64,000 nt of DNA from Myxococcales bacterium. Its GTDB lineage: Bacteria; Myxococcota_A; Bradymonadia; REDH01. The DNA is taken from assembly GCA_020633625.1 (NCBI GenBank), contig JACKDJ010000012.1, forward strand, positions 48,490 to 112,489. The letters are read 5' to 3'. The translations under genes were made by a program, and so were the position numbers. The notes below the pieces were generated by a model that saw only the letters and a program-made list of their open reading frames with translations, did not search any database and was not told the DNA's origin. Of this stretch, positions 55,201-63,740 are shown piece by piece (position 1 is the first letter of the stretch; each line of letters begins with the position of its first letter).

Positions 55201-57815
55201 AGGGCGGTCGCGCGATCGAGCGCTCCGCGTCGGGCCTCGAACCGCTCGACCGCAACACGAAGCGCCTGGACCGGTCTGTCCGAACGCACGATGTCGGGGT
55301 GGAGGTCCAGCCAGCCGCCCGCACCGACGGGTGCCGTCGATGCCGTGCTCCCGCTGGGCCCGCGCCAACGACAGCACGCCGGCGCGGTGCGCCTCCCAGG
55401 CGGCCGGCGTGGGCAGCGACTCCACCGTCGCCTCGTCCAGCGGCGGGGGAGCGCCGAGCTCGAGTCGCTTCAGCGCGGTCTCGAGGAGCGACGCGTCGGA
55501 TCCGGCGGCGGGAGCCAGCATCTGCGCTCGAATGCGCTCGAGGCCGGCGGTGGCCTCCCGGAGGCGCGCCGTCTCGTCGGCAAGTCGGCGTTCGAACCAG
55601 TCGTCCGGCATTCGCGAGGCCCAGTCGCGGTACGTCTCACGCAGCTCCGCGATGAACTCCCGCTTGTCGTCCTGGGTGTCGTGGATGAGCACGGCCAGCT
55701 CGTCCAGTCCGGACTGCTGGAGCCGATGGTGGACCACGTCGAGCGCCGCGCGCTTCTGGCAGACGAACAGCACGCGCTTTCCGCGGGCGACGAAGTCGGC
55801 GATCAGGTTGGTGATCGTCTGCGACTTCCCGGTGCCGGGGGGCCCTTGGATAATGAAGCTCTGGCCCTGCCGGGCCCACGCGATCGCCGCGGCCTGGGAC
55901 GGGTCGGCGGGGACGACGAGCGCGCTCTCCAGCCACTCCGGCGCGTCGGGCGGACGGGCGGTTGACTGCGCCTCCTCGGCGAAGAGTGCGTCGAACGCCG
56001 GGTGACCGGCCGTGTCGCCTCCAGACATCATTCGGTCGTAGTCCCGCACCAGCGACATCTTCCGGTAGTCGAAGTTGCCCAGCGTGGCGTGGGTCAGGTC
56101 GACGGCCCAGTCGTACGGGCCGGCGGCGGCCTCGACGTAGTCATACACTTGGCGTTGTGTCGTGTCGGCGGTCTTGTCCTCGGTCTCGCCCTCGTCGAGC
56201 TCCAGGTCGCCCGTGGTCGGCACGGTCGGTGGACTCGGCGCGTGGGGCGCGGCGTCCGCCGTCTCCAGGTGCCGCTCCCAGAACGCGTCGGGCGGGCTCA
56301 CGAACTGCCGGTAGAGCTGCAGGCCGAGCGGAGCGTAGTTGGTGCGGGCGTAGGAGAAGTCGACGCCGAGGTGGCTCCGAAGCCCGCGACCGGTCGCTTG
56401 GCTCCGTCGGCGCCACACGTCGGTGCGGCGCCGGGCGGTCTCCCGCATCAACTGGATCTGCGGCCGCGTCCTCAGGTGGAGCGTGACGCCGGGCTCCGAG
56501 CGCTCGATCTCGGCGGCGATCGCGGCGTGGAAGCGCTCGAGATCCACCTCGGCGAGGTCGATCGCCTCAGGCAGCTTCAGCCGGTACCGCTCGGCGAGCA
56601 TCTGCCGCAGCACCGGGTTGACCTCGGCGACCGTCGTCGTCGCCCGCAGCTCGTACGTGTCCCGGACGCCCTTTTCCAGCGTCAGCGAGACCGGGAGGAG
56701 GACGAGCGGCGACCGGATCCGCTCGTCCGCGGCCTCCTTGAGGTCGTGCCAGTGCAGGAACGCGATGACCAGGCGAAGCTGGGCGAAGCCGAACTCCGCC
56801 CGGTTCCGACGTTCTTCCGAGCGTACCATCTCCAGCGCGCCTGGAACCCACGGGTGCTCTTCGAAGCGCAGGTAGCGATCGAGCCAACCGGGGCATTCCC
56901 GACAAGCGTCTCCCCGACGCCGGAGTCCCAGAGGAACAGGTCGCGCGCGTTGATCGACTCCACCACCATGCGCAGCGGAATCGACGCGATCGTCAGGTCG
57001 ACGCTCTGCCGCGTCGGCTTGAACCAGATCATCCGGTTGCGGCGCGACAGGTCGAAGAGTCGCGACCGCAGGGTGTCCTGGATCAGGCGCCGGCGCGACG
57101 ACAGGTCGGCGGTCTTGAACCCGGGGATCCGGTCGAAGTCCAGGTCCGCGTCCGCCTGCAGCCCCACCTCGCGGTAGTCGCGCAGTCGGGCGATGAGCGT
57201 CGGCAGCTCCTGCACGCGGCGGTGACGGTCCAGCTCGGTCATGCGGACGATCGCCCGGGCGATCACCGGGTGCAGCGTCTTGGCCAGGCGCGTCAGCGCG
57301 TGCCGGTGCTCGACGAACGCACGAAGGTCGTCGTGAACGGTCAGATCGCGCCCGGTCGCCAAGCTCGCGAGCATTAGGCCGACCATGAACACGTCGGTAA
57401 GCTCGTCGTGGACTCCGACCTCGAGCTCCCACGAGCTGTACCCCGAGACGTACATCGGCCGGCTGATGGGTTCGTCGCCGGTGCGAACGTTGACTAGGTC
57501 GTCCGCCCCGCGCGCGTCGACGTGCCGCTCGCCAGCGCCAACGACCTCTACGCCATCGCCGGACCCCCAGGTCAAGGCCCGGACCCGGGCGGCGTCGCGA
57601 ACCGGCGCCTCGGCGTCCGCCTCGCGAACCCACAACCGACCGTTCGTCTCGTACACGCGGCCCACGCCGTCGAGGGGCGCCACGAGGCCCCGCTCGTGGA
57701 GCGCGTGCACCTGCTCCAACAGCGGCAGCACGCCCTTCACGAGCGCATCGTTCGACCACCCGACGCCGGGGCCACCCGCCCTCAGCGCATCCAGGAATCC
57801 CCGCTCGGCGCTCAC
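52203..57815 (-). pseudogene. Giant pseudokinase-DUF4011-SF1 helicase-nuclease-BRCT protein, two frameshifts
   Basis: Three frames must be joined to give about 1870 aa. N-terminal part (56894-57815): a degenerate protein-kinase-like region (LEQVHALHERGLVAPLDGVG, DVFMVGLMLASLATGRDLT) then the DUF4011 start (RRLIQDTLRSRLFDLSRRNR). Middle part (about 55330-56893): DUF4011 and helicase motif I FIIQGPPGTGKSQTITNLIA. Last part (52203-about 55330): VIFDEASQIPLEEAVPAVM, VVGDEMQLPPTAFF, LGWHYRSRHEALIRFSN, VQGDERDVIILSICYGPG (COG1112 type), a nuclease-like region (SGLRADLAVARD) and a BRCT domain (ATIVFTGTLDALTRDEAEL). Frameshifts: one missing base in the G4 run at 56890-56893 and one near 55320-55340. 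Either decay or assembly error. GTG start overlaps the upstream stop. Confidence 0.85.
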
Positions 57816-59008
57816 GCGCGCGCCTCCTGCTCGGCCGCGGCGGCGAGCTTGGAATCACGGTCGGAGAGCATCGCGCGGATCTGCTTCTTCGGCTTGCGCG
57901 CGTGCGTCTGCAGGCACTCCTCGAACTGTGTGTGCAGGCCCGCCTCCTCGGCGACCGCGTGCGCGCGGCAGACACCGACGTCTTCGAGCGCAGGATCGGC
58001 GAGCGCGAAGTCGACGAGCACCGCCGCGAGAAACTCCTGGATCGACGGGCTGGCCGTTCGCGCCCAGGCGGGGTCCCAGCCACCGGGATCGGGAACCCGC
58101 TCGGCCTCGAAGAACAGCCGCGCGAACCCGACGAGCGCACGGGTCTGCATCCAGTCGGGGCGCAGCAGCTCGCCCACGAGGCCGCGTGTCCGACGCTCGA
58201 GGTCCGCGCGCGCCAGCAGGTCGAGCTCGCTCAGCGGCTGTCCCGTCGCCAGCATCGGCCACACGCGATCGGCCGAGCCAACCGGGTCGCGCTCAGCGTC
58301 ACGGAGCAGCAGGAGGCGCATCCAGTGCTCGGGGTGCGACAACGCGCCGCCGGCGCCGAACTCGGCCAGCGCCTCCTCGGCCCGACCGAATGCCGCGTCG
58401 AGATCGAGGTCGGAGGCCAGGCCGGTCATCGCCCGCATGAGCAGCTGGGCGGTCGCCTCGAGCCCCGCGACCTGGATTGACCAGCGGTCGGCGAACACCT
58501 CGGCGTGCAGCTGGTACAGGCGCTCGGACGCGATCGCCGGCCCGAGCCCGCCGTCGGCCAGGATGGACAGCGCGGTCGCAGCGGCCAGGTACCGGCCGCC
58601 GTCGAGACTCCACAACACGTGGTGGGCAAGCTCGTGCGCGAGCAGCGCCCGGAGGTGGGCAGGCGCAAGGCGCTCCTGGACGGGCCCGATCAGTGCGATC
58701 TGCGCGACACTCGGCTCGAACAGCAGCCGCGCGTTCAGAACCCCTTCGTTACGGCCCTGGTACAGGCGCACCGGGAACGGGAACTCCATCGCCGTGACGA
58801 CGTGCGCGAGCGCGTCGGCGAGCACCCCGCCACCGTCGTCGGGCAGCGGTTGCGCCGAGCGCAGCAGCTGCAGCCGGATCTCCTCCGAGGCGTCGGCCAT
58901 GCTCGATGGCGTGCCCTGCGCCCGCTCCCAGACCTTCGGGAAGCGCACACAGAGGTCCGCCGCCGTGGCTTCCTGGAATGGAAGGGGGGGTGTGCCCACG
59001 CGTGTCAC
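57812..59008 (-). CDS. M48-like metallopeptidase-type protein
   Basis: About 398 aa from GTG 59008; 58999 is an alternative, and the frame further upstream is Arg-rich. The zinc motif ALLAHELAHHVLWSLDGGRY (HExxH) and the later YQLHAEVFADRWSIQVAGL (third ligand Glu) fit the M48 type. No membrane helix is seen, so a cytosolic peptidase. The stop overlaps the GTG of the giant helicase (GTGA at 57812-57815), a tight two-gene operon: peptidase first. A near-identical copy of its last 600 nt lies at 59662-60257. Confidence 0.75.
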   Translation of the reverse strand: MTRVGTPPLPFQEATAADLCVRFPKVWERAQGTPSSMADASEEIRLQLLRSAQPLPDDGGGVLADALAHVVTAMEFPFPVRLYQGRNEGVLNARLLFEPSVAQIALIGPVQERLAPAHLRALLAHELAHHVLWSLDGGRYLAAATALSILADGGLGPAIASERLYQLHAEVFADRWSIQVAGLEATAQLLMRAMTGLASDLDLDAAFGRAEEALAEFGAGGALSHPEHWMRLLLLRDAERDPVGSADRVWPMLATGQPLSELDLLARADLERRTRGLVGELLRPDWMQTRALVGFARLFFEAERVPDPGGWDPAWARTASPSIQEFLAAVLVDFALADPALEDVGVCRAHAVAEEAGLHTQFEECLQTHARKPKKQIRAMLSDRDSKLAAAAEQEARA

Positions 59009-59226
59009 AGCCGGTGCTCCTCGATGGCGATGAGCAACGGTAGCCAATTCGCCGCGCGGTGCCAACCAGGGTGGGTCGGGCGACAGGACGGATCCACGGT
59101 CGGTGCGGCCTAGGGCGTCAGGTGTCGGCCCAGCCGCCATCCCGCTGCTCATCGAGCACGTGCGTCGCGATCGGCACGGCGACGGCGGTCTCGCGCGTCG
59201 ATTTGTCGCGGCCGTCGCTGAGCTCC

Positions 59227-59260
59227 CCCCGCCTCGCCGTCGAGCGAAGCGAGGCTCCCG
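59227..59260. repeat. Third copy of the palindromic repeat
   Basis: CCCCGCCTCGCCGTCGAGCG followed by AAGCGAGGCTCCCG, the same unit as the two copies right after ssrA (24547, 24610). Confidence 0.75.
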
Positions 59261-59304
59261 CGAGACCATCGAGCCGTCGTCGCACTCGCCAAATGAGCTC
59301 GGCA

Positions 59305-59661
59305 CACAAGTTCGCCGCGTTCTCGCCCCGCGGCGCAATCACGGCGGTCAGCCAGTCCAAGTGGTACGACCGATGGTGCGATGCAACCGGCCGGCGGCGA
59401 GCGCTGACCGGCACCCGAGCGTCGCTACAGCTTCGCAACCACTCAGCAACTCTGCGCGTGGACCGCGACAGTGTGCTCCATCCGAACCACGGCCACGCTT
59501 GTGACGCGCAGGGCGCCCGGTATGCTCTGGGCATGCATATGCACACCGTAGCGTTTTCCGGCCGGCCTGGACCCGGTCCGGCGCACTTGGTGGGGAACCG
59601 GCCGGCGGGGGAACCGGCCGGCGGGGAAAGTACCTTCGGGCAGGGAACCGGCGGGAAACTA
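59305..59661 (+). repeat. Duplicated block A: gene tail plus flank (copy of 61049-61407)
   Basis: About 357 bp, roughly 90% identical to 61049-61407. The first 100 nt equal the 3' end of the DUF6940-like gene (FSPRGAITAVSQSKWYDRW against FSPRGAITAASQSEWYARW), so this is a truncated gene tail; the rest is non-coding with GGGGAACCGGCCGGC tandem units and one GGTACTTTCC-type motif on the minus strand. It stops at GGGAAACTA, where block B begins. Confidence 0.9.
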
Positions 59662-60453
59662 GAATCCCCGCTCGGCGCTCACGCGCGCGCCTCCTGCTCG
59701 GCCGCGGCGGCGAGCTTGGAATCACGGTCGGAGAGCATCGCGCGGATCTGCTTCTTCGGCTTGCGGGCGTGCGTCTGCAGGCACTCCTCGAACTGTGCGT
59801 GCAGGCCCGCCTCCTCGGCGACCGCGTGCGCGCGGCAGACACCGACGTCTTCGAGCGCAGGGTCGGCGAGCGCGAAGTCGACGAGCACCGCCGCGAGAAA
59901 CTTCTGGATCGACGGGCTGGCCGTTCGCGCCCAGGCGGGGTCCCAGCCACCGGGATCGGGAACCCGCTCGGCCTCGAAGAACAGCCGCGCGAACCCGACG
60001 AGCGCACGGGTCTGCATCCAGTCGGGGCGCAGCAGCTCGCCCACGAGTCCGACGCTCGAGGTCCGCGCGCGCCAGCAGGTCGAGCTCGCTCAGCGGCTGT
60101 CCCGTCGCCAGCATCGGCCACACGCGATCGGCCGAGCCAACCGGGTCGCGCTCAGCGTCACGGAGCAGCAGGAGGCGCATCCAGTGCTCGGGGTGCGACA
60201 ACGCGCCGCCGGCGCCGAACTCGGCCAGCGCCTCCTCGGCCCGACCGAACGCCGCGCGAAACCACTCTTCAGCCAGACGTCGTTCGCGGGCGCGACCCCC
60301 TCGCACTGCGTCTAGGGCAGCGAGGCGTCTGTAGAGCGCGGCGTCGCGTACGGCGATCTCTGGGACGTTCGGTGTGATTGGCTCGACAGAGTAGCCGGGT
60401 AGCTTCTTCCCCCGCTGGGTGGTACGCTGCGGTGGGCCACCTCGCGACAACAT
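59662..60453 (-). pseudogene. Chimeric remnant: foreign N-terminus joined to a copied peptidase tail
   Basis: 59662-60257 copies 57795-58398 (3' end of the M48-like gene) with only a few substitutions and one 8-nt deletion (near 60047; GCCGCGTG missing) that breaks the frame. On the minus strand it is joined at about 60257 to a different coding stretch, 60258-60453, that reads KKLPGYSVEPITPNVPEIA and LYRRLAALDAVRGG, possibly the true N-terminus of another lost gene; it starts at an ATG at 60453 that overlaps, back-to-back, the ATG of the divergent gene at 60452. Confidence 0.8.
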
Positions 60454-61150
60454 GCCCGACAGGACCACTTCCGCCCTCGAGCACGTGAGCTCAGCGCCCC
60501 TAAAGGCCGCATTGCGTGCTGACGAAATCCGCGCCGCGGTTCAGCACCACACGGCAACACTCGTCCGCTTCGTGGACGCGAGTGGTGCGCCTGCGGCATG
60601 GCCCGAGGTAGCGCATCGTCTGTACACAGATCCCGCGTTCTCCGACGCCTGGATCGCGGCCTGGCGCCGCGACTTCGACTACCAATGGAAGCCGGTCCCG
60701 ATCCACCCGTCGACCTTCGACCGGCCATTCTTCGCGGTACTCGTCCCTGCGTCGTTCCCCAAAGCGGATCCCAGCGCCTTCAGGGAGCAGTTGGACGCCC
60801 TCGGCCCCACCGAGAACGTGGCGACGTTCCCAAGCCTAGGCGGGGACTCGACGATGGTCGTGCCCGCCCGGCGAGGCGCCTACGGGTGCCTCGGCGAGTA
60901 CTCGCGTTCGGCGACGGCGGCTGAGCAGCGCGACCTCTGGAGCACGGTCGGTCGGCTCGCATCCCAGCTGATCGAACTGGGGCAGACCTGCTGGTGCAAC
61001 ACCCACGGCCACGCCGTCCCATGGCTCCATCTGCGGTTTGACCCCACGCACAAGTACCCCGCGTTCTCGCCCCGCGGCGCAATCACGGCGGCCAGCCAGT
61101 CCGAGTGGTACGCTCGATGGTACGATCCAGCTTTCGGCGGCAAGCGCTGA
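60452..61150 (+). CDS. DUF6940-like protein, unknown function
   Basis: 232 aa from ATG 60452. Sequence features: HPSTFDRPFFAVLVPASFP, ATFPSLGGDSTMVVPAR, LGQTCWCNTHGHAVPWLHLR and DPTHKYPAFSP; the H-G-x-x-x-P-W-L-H-x-R stretch near the C-terminus is the feature that suggests DUF6940, from memory and not certain. No membrane segment or signal. A truncated copy of its last 100 nt is at 59305-59408. Codon use is typical, so it seems intact. Confidence 0.65.
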   Translation: MPDRTTSALEHVSSAPLKAALRADEIRAAVQHHTATLVRFVDASGAPAAWPEVAHRLYTDPAFSDAWIAAWRRDFDYQWKPVPIHPSTFDRPFFAVLVPASFPKADPSAFREQLDALGPTENVATFPSLGGDSTMVVPARRGAYGCLGEYSRSATAAEQRDLWSTVGRLASQLIELGQTCWCNTHGHAVPWLHLRFDPTHKYPAFSPRGAITAASQSEWYARWYDPAFGGKR

Positions 61151-61407
61151 TTGGCACCCGAGCGTCGCTGCAGCTTCGCAACCACTCAGCAACTCTGCGC
61201 GTGACCCGCGACACAGTGTGCTCCACCCGAACCACGGCCACGCTTGTGACGCGCAGGGCGCCCGGTATGCTCTGGGCATGCATATGCACACCGTAGCGTT
61301 TTCCGGCCGTCCTGGACCCGGTCCGGCGCACTTGGTGGGGAACCGGCCGGCGGGGGAACCGGCCGGCGGGGGAAAGTACCTTCGGGCAGGGAACCGGCGG
61401 GAAACTA
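61049..61407 (+). repeat. Duplicated block A, resident copy
   Basis: Includes the last 100 nt of the DUF6940-like gene and about 257 nt of flank that match 59305-59661. The flank has GGGGAACCGGCCGGC units and motif copies on the minus strand at 61372-61388 (GAAAGTACCTTCGGGC) and 61401-61417 (GAAACTACCTTCGGGCG). Confidence 0.9.
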
Positions 61408-61691
61408 CCTTCGGGCGGGGGAAGGGAGGGATCGTAGGCGGGACGCGGAGGTCCCCGCGAAGCGGCGCGAAGGGGCTGGCAAGCGCCGCCGGCGACCCCC
61501 GGTTCAAGGCGCGATCGCTCGCTCCGCTCGCTCTGCGGGTGCTCGACCCGACGCGTCGTGCCGGCGGCGCGGCCGCTCGGCGGCTCCGCTACCGCGTCGC
61601 TTCGCCGGAGCGGCCTTCACCGCCGCCACGACGCTACCCCCTGCGCGTCTCCAACGCATCCGGACATCCAAGGGAACAAGGGACGAAGTGC
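61151..61691. other. Gene-free stretch, repeat-rich
   Basis: 541 nt between the DUF6940-like gene and the end of the FGE-like gene. It holds the non-coding part of block A and a GC-rich remainder (61420-61690) in which I see no gene. Confidence 0.6.
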
Positions 61692-63635
61692 TCAACGGAC
61701 AGACCTGGACAGGCGGAAGCCCAGGTCGTTGAAGCGGTTCCACGGCGCATTTCCTCGGCGGTGCGCCGCACGGCAGTAGCCCGCGTGTCTGTACCACGAG
61801 CCGCCGCGGTACACCCGGTCGGAGCCATCCGGACCCGTCGGGTCCGTCGCGGGCGACAGGCTGCTCACGTACCCGTCCCAGACCCACTCCCACACGTTGC
61901 CCAGCATGTCGTACAGACCCCAGGCGTTCGGCGCCCGCGTACCCACCGCGACCGTGCCGGCGCAGCTCGGACCGCCCAAGCGGCTGAGGTTTAAGCAGTA
62001 GGCGTACGTTACCGCCGAGTTGTAGCCGTACCACGCGATCGGCTCCAGGTTCGGCTGCATGTCGCGGCCGTAGGGCGACTGCAGGTTCCCCCGGTACGTC
62101 GCCGTCGTCGTCCCGGCGCGCGCCGCGTACTCCCACTCCGCCTCCGTCGGTAGGCGGTACCCCGTGCACGCCCGGTCCCACGTCGCGCTCGTACACTCCG
62201 CGCCGTCGTTGTCCGTGTCCCCGTCCTGCCAGTCGTTCGCGCAACCGCTCGGCGTGAACGCGTAACAGTCCGTCAGCGGCGACGTCGTCACCGCGTTCGC
62301 GTACGCCAGCGCCGCGTACCAGTCGATGTTCTCCGCCGGCGCGTTGCTCGGAGCCGACGCGAAAAAGAACGCGCTCGGCGAGCCCCCAGCAGCCGTCCAC
62401 GCCGAGCGCGTCACCTCTGTCGTCTGCAGCAGGAACCCCCGCGTCAGCGTAACCGCGTGCTGCGCTTCGTCCGACCCCTGGTACCCGACCTCGCCGTCCG
62501 GCGACCCCATCGTGAACGGGCCGGGCGGGATGTACGCCCAACCCGACGGTGGGGTCGGCACCGGGACGCACGCGCACGATGCGTTGCACGAACCGGTCGC
62601 GCACGACGTGCGCCCCACGTCGCCGTCGCACTCCTCGCTCCCGCTCAACACGCCGTCGCCGCACCCCGGCGCCGGCACCGGGACGCGACCGGATACCGGG
62701 CCGGCCGTGACCCCAACCGCCCCTTCGGCCGACACGGCGAGCTCGTACCAGTACGTCGTGCCCGCCACCGCCGTCGTGTCCGTCGCCGTCGCCCCCGTGA
62801 GCCGCGGCGCGCCGAACGGGCCGTCCGCCGACGTCCCGCGGGACCACGTGTAGGTCAGCGTGCCGGCCTGCCACTGCGCGCGGGCCGCCGCGCTCGGATC
62901 GGACGCCCCCGTCCCGTTCACCGCACGCACCGAGGCCGACACCTCCGCGCTCGTCACCCCGAAGCCCGTCGCCGCCAGGCGGACCCCCGCCGCGTCGTCG
63001 GTCGAGGCCGACGCCGTACCGCCCGTGATCTCCGGCCGCGCAATCCAGCCCGCGTCGAGCAGCAGGCCCGGCGTCGACGGGCCTTCCACCCACGAACCCG
63101 TGTCGAGCCGCACCTCGTATCCCACCACCGGCGACGCGCCCCGGAACCCCGTGTTCGGCGCCGACGCGACGCTCTCGCCGCCCGGGCCGACCGCGGTCAC
63201 CGTGTACGCAGACGGCGCCCCGTCCGCCACAGGCGGCTCTGACCAGCTCAGGCCGATGCCGGTGATCCCGCCGGTCGCCACGAGGTCGTCGACCGCCGCG
63301 GGCGCGGGCGGCGTCGCCGCCCCGTCGTCGTCGTAGGCGAGCGCCTCGGTCTGCCCGGCGAACGCGCCGTCGCGGTACACGCGGTATGCGGTTGCCCCCA
63401 CAGACCCGGACCAGGTGACCGTGACCGCGTCGGAGTCGTCGCCGTCGCTGGCCGTCACGCCGGTCGGCGCCGCCGGCGGGCCGCCGGTGCACGCGGTGTC
63501 GCCGTCGCAGACCACGGCCGAGGCCCCGTCGCAGACCAGCTCGTCGACGTGGCACGGACCGCACGGCGCGCCGAGGGTTGGCAGGGGCTCGCACCCACCG
63601 CAGCCGTTATCCACACACGCGTCCGCGTCGCCCAC
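61692..63635 (-). CDS. Fibronectin III and FGE-sulfatase-type surface protein, N-terminus probably lost
   Basis: 647 aa from GTG 63635. Order: a Cys-rich module (CVDNGCGGCEPLPTLGAPCG), fibronectin III-like repeats (PAAPTGVTASDGDDSDAVTVTW; ATAYRVYRDG; TYWYELAVSAEG), a Cys cluster with CGDGVLSGSEECDGD, then an FGE-sulfatase (SUMF1-like) domain: GPFTMGSPDGE, TTEVTRSAW, RLPTEAEWEYAARAGT, NAWGLYDMLGNVWEWVWDGY and RVYRGGSWYRHAGYCRAAHR. Related proteins here start with a lipoprotein signal; this one has none. The frame upstream continues through an acidic spacer (DTPDGGDADPGDGGADA) into the repeat cluster, without a start. Confidence 0.85.
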   Translation of the reverse strand: MGDADACVDNGCGGCEPLPTLGAPCGPCHVDELVCDGASAVVCDGDTACTGGPPAAPTGVTASDGDDSDAVTVTWSGSVGATAYRVYRDGAFAGQTEALAYDDDGAATPPAPAAVDDLVATGGITGIGLSWSEPPVADGAPSAYTVTAVGPGGESVASAPNTGFRGASPVVGYEVRLDTGSWVEGPSTPGLLLDAGWIARPEITGGTASASTDDAAGVRLAATGFGVTSAEVSASVRAVNGTGASDPSAAARAQWQAGTLTYTWSRGTSADGPFGAPRLTGATATDTTAVAGTTYWYELAVSAEGAVGVTAGPVSGRVPVPAPGCGDGVLSGSEECDGDVGRTSCATGSCNASCACVPVPTPPSGWAYIPPGPFTMGSPDGEVGYQGSDEAQHAVTLTRGFLLQTTEVTRSAWTAAGGSPSAFFFASAPSNAPAENIDWYAALAYANAVTTSPLTDCYAFTPSGCANDWQDGDTDNDGAECTSATWDRACTGYRLPTEAEWEYAARAGTTTATYRGNLQSPYGRDMQPNLEPIAWYGYNSAVTYAYCLNLSRLGGPSCAGTVAVGTRAPNAWGLYDMLGNVWEWVWDGYVSSLSPATDPTGPDGSDRVYRGGSWYRHAGYCRAAHRRGNAPWNRFNDLGFRLSRSVR

Positions 63636-63740
63636 CGCGTCAGCGCCCCCGTCGCCCGGGTCGGCGTCGCCGCCGTCCGGAGTGTCCTCCGGGTCGCTGA
63701 TGTCGGCGGTATCCCCGCGACCCGCCCCACCCCCCCCGAG

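Larger units (their letters stand above)
59009..59661. other. Gene-free stretch with palindrome copy and a duplicated segment
   Basis: 653 nt. It contains the palindromic repeat at 59227-59260 and the duplicated block 59305-59661. Long open frames here (for example 59059-60315 +) cross the duplications and are not genes. Confidence 0.75.

Noticed and set aside
52203..57815. Programmed ribosomal frameshifting in the giant helicase gene
   Set aside because: No slippery heptamer with downstream structure is evident; a lost base in a G run fits better.
59059..60315. 418-aa + strand frame across the duplicated segments
   Set aside because: Opposite strand of the copied peptidase tail and non-coding repeats; not a gene.
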